Of a stretch of DNA of 5,229 nt, positions 1 through 5,143 are shown one piece after another. Every line of letters starts with the position of its first letter. Within the stretch, counting starts at the first letter, position 1. The stretch spans positions 1 through 5,229 of the forward strand of contig CAJUGU010000173.1 of the NCBI GenBank assembly GCA_910586105.1, written 5' to 3'. Source of the DNA: an uncultured Eubacteriales bacterium (lineage in GTDB: Bacteria > Bacillota > Clostridia > Oscillospirales > Butyricicoccaceae). Under the pieces are notes generated by a model. The model worked only from the letters and a program-made list of their open reading frames with translations, was not told where the DNA came from and ran no database searches. The position numbers and the translations under genes are program-made.

Positions 1-49
1 CCCGCCACAACGACGGCGGGCCGGGATCGGTTGTATGCGTCCTTAGCGT

Positions 50-127
50 CTGTATTCAGGATCGCGATGGCGGCGGTGCGAAAGGCTCGCGCGCTTGCCG
101 CCATCCGGTTCGTAAATACAGTTTTTT
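50..127 (+). terminator. Nested inverted repeat followed by a T-run, possible + strand terminator
   Basis: CTGTATT (50-56) pairs with AATACAG (115-121), and GATGGCGGC (66-74) pairs with GCCGCCATC (97-105). Both pairs share the same centre, and a 9/9-nt internal loop between them is partly complementary. A small stem, GCGA (78-81) with TCGC (87-90), can form inside. Six T residues (122-127) follow directly on the + strand, so the element would terminate transcription entering from the left edge, facing rimP. The minus strand has no T-run after the hairpin, so it is not an obvious terminator for rimP. It could instead be a palindromic repeat element. Confidence 0.4.
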
Positions 128-590
128 AAATGTCAGCCACCAGATGGCAGACCGCAACGTCCTTCGGCTCATAAATACGCGTTGCGCCGTCATGGGAAAG
201 GGTAATGCTGCCGTTGTCATAGCTTGCCAGCGTGCCCTGCACGGCCTTCGCGCCGTCGATCGGGCGGTAGAAACGTACCTCGACCGTTGCGCCGAGGAAT
301 TTTTCAAAATGCGCAGGCTTTTTCAGCTTGCGTTCCAGCCCGGCAGAGGACACGCACAACGTATAAGACGGCAGGGAGTCAAACTCCTTTGCGTCCAGCA
401 TGGGGTCGATCGCGCGCGAAATCGCTTCGCATTGGTCGATGTTCACGCCCTCGTCGCGATCCACGGTGATGGTCAGCAGCTGCACGCCGCCTTCCTTTTC
501 AAATTCCACGTCCCACAGGGAAACGCCGTTTTGCTCGCAAAGCGGCAGCGCCATTTCCTCTACGCGGCGGATCAGTTCCTTTGCCTGCAT
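126..590 (-). CDS. rimP: Ribosome maturation factor RimP
   Basis: RimP (older names YhbC, YlxS) is a cytoplasmic factor needed for late maturation of the 30S ribosomal subunit. The 154-residue product has the usual length and two-domain plan. The N-terminal alpha/beta domain (about 1-85) contains the WDVEF strand, the ITVDRDEGV strand-turn (41-49) and an IDQCEAISRAID helix (51-62). It ends in SSAGLERKLK (81-90), a variant of the family's SSPGLDRPLK signature. The C-terminal part (about 92-154) matches the small Sm-like barrel. The ATG at 590 is preceded by a strong GGGAGG ribosome binding site. The gene has its own promoter and leader hairpin. In most Firmicutes rimP is directly followed by nusA, but the 125 bases after this stop contain no nusA start. 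The assignment is secure; the missing partner is the odd point. Confidence 0.96.
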   Translation of the reverse strand: MQAKELIRRVEEMALPLCEQNGVSLWDVEFEKEGGVQLLTITVDRDEGVNIDQCEAISRAIDPMLDAKEFDSLPSYTLCVSSAGLERKLKKPAHFEKFLGATVEVRFYRPIDGAKAVQGTLASYDNGSITLSHDGATRIYEPKDVAVCHLVADI

Positions 591-594
591 GTTT

Positions 595-600
595 TTCCTC
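595..600 (-). promoter_or_regulatory. Ribosome binding site of rimP
   Basis: Read on the minus strand, GGGAGG precedes AAAACATG, so a near-ideal Shine-Dalgarno sequence sits about five bases before the rimP ATG. This fixes the start at position 590. Confidence 0.75.
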
Positions 601-619
601 CCAAACTGGCAGTATCAAT

Positions 620-643
620 AAGAAAGAGTGGGTCGCCCCACTC
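620..643 (-). promoter_or_regulatory. rimP leader hairpin (possible attenuator)
   Basis: In the minus-strand transcript, GAGTGGG (643-637) pairs with CCCACTC (632-626) around a GCGA loop, which fits the stable GNRA tetraloop class. TTTCTT follows directly. A short GTGGG/CCCAC hairpin ahead of rimP is, from memory, recurrent in Firmicutes; that point is recollection rather than something tested here. The imperfect U-run suggests weak termination or attenuation, or a protein-binding hairpin in the roughly 80-nt leader. It lies about 30 nt before the start codon and does not cover the ribosome binding site. Confidence 0.65.
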
Positions 644-676
644 CTTTACATTGACTATCCTTAAACTAACAGATAC

Positions 677-705
677 AGTATAGCACGTTATTCCCCATAT
701 TGCAA
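677..705 (-). promoter_or_regulatory. SigA-type promoter of rimP
   Basis: On the minus strand, TTGCAA (705-700) and TATACT (682-677) are separated by exactly 17 bases. Each differs from the housekeeping consensus by one or two positions. Transcription would start near 670, giving a leader of about 80 nt that contains the hairpin at 626-643. The region beyond the -35 box is a run of A and T tracts that could act as an UP element. Confidence 0.8.
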
Positions 706-713
706 GCGGATTA

Positions 714-752
714 GAAAATTTTTTCAAAATATCTTTTTTTGAAAAAATTTTC
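714..752. repeat. 16-bp perfect AT-rich inverted repeat upstream of the rimP promoter
   Basis: The arm at 714-729 (GAAAATTTTTTCAAAA) is the exact reverse complement of the arm at 737-752, with a 7-base spacer. It lies 9 bases beyond the -35 box of rimP, in otherwise GC-rich DNA. Candidate roles are an operator, a curved UP-type element, or a weak U-rich hairpin between the glycosidase terminator and the rimP promoter. The sequence does not decide between them. Confidence 0.75.
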
Positions 753-806
753 GGTCTTGCGCGCCGGATCGACCTTGTCTGGGGGTTGTACCCGTCCTCC
801 TGCCGC

Positions 807-839
807 AAAAAAACAGGGTGCGCCAGCGGGCGCGCCCTG
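807..839 (-). terminator. Rho-independent terminator after the phosphodiester glycosidase gene
   Basis: On the minus strand, CAGGGCGCGCC pairs with GGCGCACCCTG around a CGCT loop, with a single C-A mismatch. Seven T residues follow at 813-807. The hairpin begins 34 bases after the stop of the glycosidase gene and isolates that gene from the rimP promoter. Confidence 0.9.
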
Positions 840-873
840 CTTTTCGATGTGTGAATAGGGGCCGCGGGCCGGG

Positions 874-2052
874 TCAGGTCACGATGAACGCATCCGGGAT
901 CTTTCGCCCGATGCCGTTCTGTACGAGGTTCGAGGGCTTCGTGATGACGTTGCCGTTATAGTACATGACCGACGACGAACCTCCGTCCAGGTTCTGCGCC
1001 TGATACGCGCCGTATTGCAGCATCAGGTCGGCGCACTCGTTGAGCGCCGCGCCAAAGGGCGAATACCCGACCCGCCGGCCGTCGATGACGCAGATCAGGG
1101 TGGTCAGATCGGTTTTTTGCCCGATGAAGGTACGCGGGTTCAAACCCCAGCCGCCGGTGCCTTCGATCACGCTTTCGCCGTTGATGACCAGCGAGGGATG
1201 GAATTCGATCGCGTCCCGCAAAAATTCGGTGTCCTTGAACTTGCCGATCTGGAGCCGGTTCTCACGGTCGTAGCCGACGATCTTCCAGTTGCTGGTGCCG
1301 TCGATCTTGTTCTTGACCTCGTCGAAGGTCTTCACGAAGCCATACGGCGAGCCGCCGTTGCCCATACCCTCGGGATCCCGGAAGCCCGAAGCGTTGACGG
1401 CAAGGATCGCGTCATAATTCTGGGCGATCACGTTGACGTTTTCACCGATGCTGCCGATGCTGCTCGCAACGCCGACGTGTACCCGGCTCGAGTCCTTCAC
1501 AATCGCCATCTTGCCGACCCAGTCGCTGCGCTTGATGTGAACAATCATGATTTCATGCTCGGCGTTGATTGCAAGGATCGGGTCGCCCTCCGTGGTGAGG
1601 ATATCGCTTTCCCCCTCCTCGCAGAGATCCAGATCGATCCCGTCGTAGCCGTTTTCGAGGATCTCGGGATGGGCGGTCGCGTAACTCTCGAAGGTCTCGC
1701 GGTCAATCTCATAATATTTGGTAAAGAAGGCATCCGCCTCATTGACCTTCGTGATATCCTCGATCTGATCCAGCGCGTTCAGGTCAATGGTGCTCCAGTT
1801 CGCCTCGGCTTTCTCCTGCAATTCGTCGGAAATATACCGCACGGACAGCACTTCGTCAATGATATCCTGCGGGATGAACCATGTCGCCAGCCATTGGTGG
1901 GTCATGGTGCTCATCGCGGTTTCGATATAAATGGTGCGCCAGTGGCTGATAAAGCCATTGCGCGTATAGAGTAAATATGGGTACAGGGTGGTCAGCCCCA
2001 GCAGTATCACCACCGTGACACAGAGGGCCGTCCGTTTTAGCTTGCGATTCAT
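874..2052 (-). CDS. Phosphodiester glycosidase (NAGPA) family protein, membrane-anchored
   Basis: The C-terminal half (about 190-392) matches the NAGPA / DUF2233 phosphodiester glycosidase domain. This family includes the mammalian N-acetylglucosamine-1-phosphodiester alpha-N-acetylglucosaminidase and bacterial proteins often labelled exopolysaccharide biosynthesis proteins. Visible signatures are ILAVNASGF (216-224), NPRTFIG (305-311), the VIDGR strand (322-326), NLDGGSSSVMYYNG (354-367) and the closing RKIPDAFIV (383-391). A positive N-terminus followed by a hydrophobic stretch (about 8-29) predicts a signal anchor, placing the enzyme outside the membrane. Residues 30-190 are a less conserved linker or extra domain that I do not recognise. 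The start is supported by GAGAGG eight bases before the ATG. The bacterial substrate is unknown; a cell-wall or capsule glycan phosphodiester is an inference. It may be cotranscribed with the helicase upstream. Confidence 0.88.
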   Translation of the reverse strand: MNRKLKRTALCVTVVILLGLTTLYPYLLYTRNGFISHWRTIYIETAMSTMTHQWLATWFIPQDIIDEVLSVRYISDELQEKAEANWSTIDLNALDQIEDITKVNEADAFFTKYYEIDRETFESYATAHPEILENGYDGIDLDLCEEGESDILTTEGDPILAINAEHEIMIVHIKRSDWVGKMAIVKDSSRVHVGVASSIGSIGENVNVIAQNYDAILAVNASGFRDPEGMGNGGSPYGFVKTFDEVKNKIDGTSNWKIVGYDRENRLQIGKFKDTEFLRDAIEFHPSLVINGESVIEGTGGWGLNPRTFIGQKTDLTTLICVIDGRRVGYSPFGAALNECADLMLQYGAYQAQNLDGGSSSVMYYNGNVITKPSNLVQNGIGRKIPDAFIVT

Positions 2053-2207
2053 CGCTCATACCTCTCACAATCTGTGCTTCGGAAAAAAGGGACGGGGCGC
2101 GCAGGGCCTGCCGGGCCCAGGAAGGCCCGCGGCGGGACGGCGGCCCGGATCGCGGCCGGACGACCGTGGGACAGGCCCGAAGGCGATCGCGAGCCCGCTT
2201 TCCCGCG
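2053..2207. other. 155-bp gap between helicase and glycosidase genes
   Basis: The gap is very GC-rich apart from six T residues on the minus strand (2088-2083). A 6-bp stem, GGGCCT (2104-2109) with AGGCCC (2123-2128), lies nearby, but about 15 bases separate it from the T-run, so this is not a standard terminator. I find no -35/-10 pair on the minus strand. Readthrough from the helicase into the glycosidase is therefore plausible. A direct repeat GGGACGG occurs at 2089-2095 and 2134-2140. Confidence 0.4.
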
Positions 2208-3941
2208 TCAGGGACGCTTCCTCCCGCGCGGGGAAGGACGGCTCTTCCGCCCCGCCGGCGGCGCGCTGCCGCGGGCAGGCTGCGTCCGTGCCAGCGCGCG
2301 TTCGGCCAGCTTCGCTTCGACCTTGGCGCGGATGCGCGCGGCGGTTTCGGCAGAAAGGTGGCTCGGGTTGACGGGCGTTGCGATGTCTACGCGGGTATTG
2401 TCCTCATATTGATCGCGCGGCGCGCGGCCTTTGCGCGGCCTCTGCCGATTAGACGGCGAAGACGCCGAACGGTTCCCCGCCGGGCGCGTATTTTTTCTCG
2501 GCGCTTCCGGCAGGATGGGCGAGGGCTTGCGCTGCATATTCCGGCTGCGGGGCGCGGGGGCTTCCGGTACGGCGGCGATCGCCGGTTCGGCGGCGCGGCG
2601 CATGGAAGTCCGTCCCTTAGCCGCAGCCGCGCGTGGCTCCGGCAGCACGGAGGGCATAGCGGGCGCGGCGGCGGTACGGCGCTGCGCCCTTCCCTTCGGC
2701 ATCGCGGCGGGCTCGGCCAGACGGCGGCGCTTCGGCCTTGGCGCGGGGGCTTCCGGCACAGCGGGAACCAGCGGGGGCGCGGCTTCCATCGGCTTACGTC
2801 TGCGCGGTACCGGCAGCGCGGCGGCGCCCAGCCGCGGCAGTTCCATGACCGGCAGCGACTGCCGGGTCAGTCGTTCGATATCGGCGAGGTAAGGCCGTTC
2901 GGTCGGGTCGCAGAACGAGACCGCCACGCCCGACTGTCCGGCGCGCCCCGTCCGCCCGATACGATGCACATAGGTTTCCGGGATGTTGGGCAGCTCGAAG
3001 TTGACGACCAGCGGCAGCTCGGAGATATCCAGACCGCGCGCGGCGATATCGGTGGCAACCAGCACCGCGATGCGGAAGTCTTTAAAATCCCGCAGCGCCG
3101 CCTGCCGCGCGCCCTGCGATTTATCGCCATGCAGCGCCCGCGCGGAAATGCCCGCCCGGTTGAGGTCGCGGGCGACGCGGTCGGCGCCGTGTTTGGTGCG
3201 GGTGAACACCAGCGTCTGCGGCAGCCCCTGTTCGACGAGCAGCGTGCGGAGCAGGTCGCGCTTGTCGGCGCGGTCGACGAAGTACACCTTCTGTTCGATC
3301 AGCTCGACGGGGGTCGCCGCTGGGGTGATCGAAATCCGCGCGGGCTTGTGCAGCAGGCTGTCGGCGAACGCCGCGATCTCTTTGGGCATGGTGGCGGAAA
3401 ACAGCAGCGTCTGCCGCTTCCCGGGGATACACTTGACGATTTTTTTCACATCGTTGATAAAGCCCATGTCCAGCATCCGATCGGCCTCGTCGAGCACGAA
3501 GCACTCGACCCGGTCCAGGCTGACCAGCTTTTGCCCCATCAGGTCCCAAAGCCTGCCGGGGGTCGCGATCAGCACGTCGGCCCCGCGCTGGATGGCCTCG
3601 ACCTGCGGGATCTGGCTGACCCCGCCGAAAATCACCGCGGCGGTGCAGGGCAGATACCGCGCGTACTGGCACATATTTTCATAGATTTGCAGGGCGAGCT
3701 CGCGCGTAGGGGTCAGGATCAGCGCGCGCAGCCCATGCTCGCCCGAGCGGCTGAGCCGCTGGAGGATCGGCACGGAAAACGCAGCGGTCTTGCCCGTGCC
3801 GGTCTGCGCGCAGCCGAGCAGGTCGCGCCCGGCGAGCGCGGGGGGCATCGCCTTCTGCTGGATGGGGGTGGGGGCTTCATAGCCCGCTTCGGTAAGCGCC
3901 TTTAGTATCGGCGCGTCGATTCCTAATTCGCTGAATTTCAT
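2208..3941 (-). CDS. DEAD-box RNA helicase, RhlE-like, with long basic disordered tail
   Basis: This is an ATP-dependent RNA helicase of 577 residues, probably acting in ribosome assembly or mRNA remodelling. All core motifs are intact: Q motif PTPIQ (24-28), motif I AQTGTGKT (45-52), Ia PTREL (78-82), GG (106-107), Ib TPGR (127-130), DEAD (151-154), SAT (182-184), IV LVFTRT (244-249), V ATDIAARGLD (296-305) and VI HRIGRTGRAG (326-335). The core resembles RhlE most. From about 370 the protein becomes an Arg/Pro/Ala-rich, apparently disordered tail with repeated VPEAP-type units, likely an RNA-binding extension. A short helical patch lies near 528-552. The frame is open to an upstream ATG at 4052, but I chose 3941 because AGGAGA sits five bases before it, the product then begins MKFSELG as in relatives, and the extra 37 residues are low-complexity. 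RhlE versus CshA/DeaD naming is uncertain. Confidence 0.95.
   Translation of the reverse strand: MKFSELGIDAPILKALTEAGYEAPTPIQQKAMPPALAGRDLLGCAQTGTGKTAAFSVPILQRLSRSGEHGLRALILTPTRELALQIYENMCQYARYLPCTAAVIFGGVSQIPQVEAIQRGADVLIATPGRLWDLMGQKLVSLDRVECFVLDEADRMLDMGFINDVKKIVKCIPGKRQTLLFSATMPKEIAAFADSLLHKPARISITPAATPVELIEQKVYFVDRADKRDLLRTLLVEQGLPQTLVFTRTKHGADRVARDLNRAGISARALHGDKSQGARQAALRDFKDFRIAVLVATDIAARGLDISELPLVVNFELPNIPETYVHRIGRTGRAGQSGVAVSFCDPTERPYLADIERLTRQSLPVMELPRLGAAALPVPRRRKPMEAAPPLVPAVPEAPAPRPKRRRLAEPAAMPKGRAQRRTAAAPAMPSVLPEPRAAAAKGRTSMRRAAEPAIAAVPEAPAPRSRNMQRKPSPILPEAPRKNTRPAGNRSASSPSNRQRPRKGRAPRDQYEDNTRVDIATPVNPSHLSAETAARIRAKVEAKLAERALARTQPARGSAPPAGRKSRPSPRGRKRP
2551..2756 (-). repeat. 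Repeated Pro-Glu-Ala-Pro units in the helicase tail
   Basis: The 17-base sequence GGCGCGGGGGCTTCCGG occurs exactly at 2551-2567 and 2740-2756 (+ strand), 189 bases apart. In the protein these are two AVPEAPAPR copies (394-402 and 457-465), exactly 63 residues apart. Looser copies are LPEPR (433-437) and LPEAPR (477-482). The pattern suggests the tail grew by internal duplication. Confidence 0.7.
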
Positions 3942-3945
3942 GTTA

Positions 3946-3951
3946 TCTCCT
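3946..3951 (-). promoter_or_regulatory. Ribosome binding site that decides the helicase start
   Basis: On the minus strand AGGAGA lies five bases before the ATG at 3941-3939. The upstream in-frame ATG at 4052 has no comparable site, so the shorter protein is preferred. Confidence 0.8.
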
Positions 3952-4025
3952 GCTTCATATAATAAGGTAGAGGCCGGGCGCGGCGGCGGAGGCGCTTCCG
4001 TCCGTCCGGCTGGCGGCGCTGTCTG

Positions 4026-4041
4026 TCCAATCGGGATTGGA
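4026..4041. promoter_or_regulatory. 7-2-7 palindrome upstream of the helicase, possible operator
   Basis: TCCAATC and GATTGGA form a perfect inverted repeat with a 2-base spacer, directly followed by AAAATTTT (4041-4048). It lies 85 bases before the helicase start and about 77 bases before the -35 box of the divergent transporter gene. The spacer is too small for a good RNA hairpin, so a dimeric DNA-binding protein site is more likely. No regulator can be named. Confidence 0.4.
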
Positions 4042-4117
4042 AAATTTTGCACGGGAAACTGTGCCGTGTCCGCAAAGGCGGCGGCTGTGGGCGTGCATTT
4101 TTTGTGTGACCTGCTAC

Positions 4118-4146
4118 TTGCAGGAACTGGAAAGGGATGATATAAT
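4118..4146 (+). promoter_or_regulatory. SigA-type promoter of the ArsP_2 transporter gene
   Basis: TTGCAG (4118-4123) and a perfect TATAAT (4141-4146) are spaced by exactly 17 bases. Transcription should start near 4153, giving a 5' leader of about 60 nt. The -10 box and start site are covered by a Fur-type box, which predicts repression by blocking RNA polymerase. Confidence 0.85.
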
Positions 4147-4159
4147 GAGAATCATTCTA
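4141..4159 (+). promoter_or_regulatory. Fur-family box (Fur or PerR type)
   Basis: TATAATGAGAATCATTCTA agrees with the classical 19-bp Fur box (GATAATGATAATCATTATC) at 15 of 19 positions. It can be read as two forward GATAAT-like hexamers, one base, and one reverse hexamer. Two overlapping perfect palindromes are present: AATGA-GAA-TCATT and AGAAT-C-ATTCT. Aligned as a Bacillus-style 7-1-7 site (4146-4160), it matches the Fur and PerR consensuses equally well, at 10 of 14 positions each, and the Zur consensus less well. It is unlike MntR sites. Confidence 0.7.
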
Positions 4160-4200
4160 CAAATCGCCGCCGCCATCCGGAGCGCGCGGCAAACCATAGC

Positions 4201-4209
4201 GAGGTGATC
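4201..4209 (+). promoter_or_regulatory. Ribosome binding site that decides the transporter start
   Basis: GAGGTGATC is a nine-base match to the 16S rRNA 3' end. It contains the GTG at 4204, so that codon is more likely part of the binding site than the start. The GTG at 4213 is six bases after the GAGGTG core. Confidence 0.75.
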
Positions 4210-4212
4210 CCT

Positions 4213-5064
4213 GTGTTGGAAGTTTTGACAGACAGTGCGTTGGACTTGGTGAAAACGCTTCCCATCCTGACGCTGGTGTACGCGTTCCTGTATTGGGTGG
4301 AAAACCGGATGCGCCGCGTCCCTGCGATGTTGGAGCAGGCGGCGCGGTTCGGCCCCTTGTGCGGGGCGTTGGCGGGCAGCGTGCCGCAGTGCGGCTTTTC
4401 GGCGGCGGCGTCGGCGCTGTTCCTCGACGGATGTCTTGCGCCTGCGACGCTGGTCGCCGTCTTTCTGGCGACTTCGGATGAAGCGCTCCCCGTGCTGCTC
4501 AGCGGTGGGGCGGGGGCGGCGGACGCGCTGCGGCTGCTGGCCGTAAAGCTCGTGCTGGCGGCGGCAGGCGGCTATCTGCTGCGGCTGACTGTCCTGAAGC
4601 AGCGGCCCCGTCTTACCGGCGTCCCGCATGAGCATGCCCACGCGGAAGCCGAGGGCTGTTCCTGCTGTGGCGGGGGCGGCGCGGCTGTTGCAGTGCTTGG
4701 GCGCACCGTGCGGACGGCGCTGCTGCTGTTCTTCGTGCTGCTGGCGTTCAATACCGCCGTGTATCTGGTCGGGGAAGCGCGGATCTCGGCGCTTTTGCTG
4801 TCGGGCAGTGTGTTGCAGCCGGTGCTTTGCGCGACGATCGGGCTGGCGCCCAGCTGCGCGATCTCGGTATTGTTCGCCGAGCTTTATACCAGCGGGGCGA
4901 TCGGATTCGGCAGCATGGTCGCAGGGTTATCGACCGGGGCGGGGTTCGGCTATATGATCCTGCTGAGCGACCGGAGCCAGCGCCGGAGCGCGGTACAGAT
5001 TATAGCCCTGACGTGGCTGCTGGCGGTGGCTGGCGGCGTGACGGTGCAGGCGTTCCTTGGGTGA
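4213..5064 (+). CDS. ArsP_2-family heavy-metal (putative manganese) transporter
   Basis: This integral membrane protein of about 283 residues matches the ArsP_2 / DUF2899 family, variously called arsenic efflux protein or putative manganese transporter; substrate and direction are not firmly known to me. About eight hydrophobic segments form two related halves. The first carries GSVPQCG (55-61) and a TSDEALPVLLS stretch; the second carries IGLAPSCAISVLFAELY and a GSMVAGLSTGAGFGY stretch, corresponding to the family's PxCG and PxCxxS signatures. The central loop has HEHAH (139-143) and CSCC (149-152), a likely metal-binding patch. I chose the GTG at 4213: GAGGTGATC (4201-4209), a perfect anti-Shine-Dalgarno match, lies just before it, and the product then starts like relatives. 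The in-frame GTG at 4204 is part of that site, and the TTG at 4216 is possible. It is a single-gene unit with its own promoter, Fur-type box and terminator. Confidence 0.88.
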   Translation: MLEVLTDSALDLVKTLPILTLVYAFLYWVENRMRRVPAMLEQAARFGPLCGALAGSVPQCGFSAAASALFLDGCLAPATLVAVFLATSDEALPVLLSGGAGAADALRLLAVKLVLAAAGGYLLRLTVLKQRPRLTGVPHEHAHAEAEGCSCCGGGGAAVAVLGRTVRTALLLFFVLLAFNTAVYLVGEARISALLLSGSVLQPVLCATIGLAPSCAISVLFAELYTSGAIGFGSMVAGLSTGAGFGYMILLSDRSQRRSAVQIIALTWLLAVAGGVTVQAFLG

Positions 5065-5096
5065 ACGTCCCGCCGAAGGAGAAGGACGAGCAAGGG

Positions 5097-5143
5097 GCGC
5101 GCTTGCATCCCGTCGAAAGGCGGCGCATGCAGGCGCGCTTTTT
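5097..5143 (+). terminator. Rho-independent terminator of the transporter gene
   Basis: GCGCGCTTGCAT (5097-5108) pairs with ATGCAGGCGCGC (5127-5138), giving 12 base pairs with one G-U wobble. A second small hairpin, CCGTC-GAAA-GGCGG (5110-5123), sits on top with a GNRA loop. Five T residues (5139-5143) follow. The structure starts 32 bases after the stop codon. Confidence 0.85.

Noticed and set aside
1..20. Hairpin CCCGCC-8 nt-GGCGGG at the left edge
   Set aside because: There is no T-run on either visible side, and the context is cut by the window edge, so no function can be assigned.
1..46. Possible end of a + strand gene stopping at the TAG at 44-46, before the T-run element
   Set aside because: Only 14 codons are visible, Arg/Pro-rich and unrecognisable. 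Another + frame is open to a TAA at 127-129 as well. There is too little to call a gene.
1..104. Open minus-strand frame starting at an ATG at 104 and running off the left edge (begins MAASARAFRTAAIAIL)
   Set aside because: It has no ribosome binding site, starts inside the inverted repeat, and does not resemble NusA or another family I recognise. About 34 open codons are expected by chance in GC-rich DNA. A real gene cannot be excluded without the sequence to the left.
651..683. TTGACT on the + strand as a -35 box for a + strand promoter
   Set aside because: No good -10 box lies 16-18 bases further on, and there is no + strand gene to drive.
572..808. Minus-strand open frame of 78 residues overlapping the rimP start
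   Set aside because: It runs through the palindrome, promoter and leader hairpin of rimP, and starts inside the preceding terminator. Its composition is not protein-like.
1015..1974. Long + strand frame opposite the phosphodiester glycosidase
   Set aside because: It is an antisense shadow; the minus frame carries the NAGPA signatures and a ribosome binding site.
2166..3905. Long + strand frame opposite the helicase
   Set aside because: It is an antisense shadow of the GC-rich helicase gene, with no recognisable domain. The minus frame has every DEAD-box motif.
3942..4052. 37-residue N-terminal extension of the helicase from the ATG at 4052
   Set aside because: It is low-complexity and Pro/Ala-rich, has no ribosome binding site and covers a palindrome. 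The ATG at 3941 has a strong site and a family-typical N-terminus.
97..4180. Exact 12-mer GCCGCCATCCGG at 97-108 and 4169-4180
   Set aside because: One shared 12-mer in a GC-rich 5-kb window is expected by chance, and the flanks differ.
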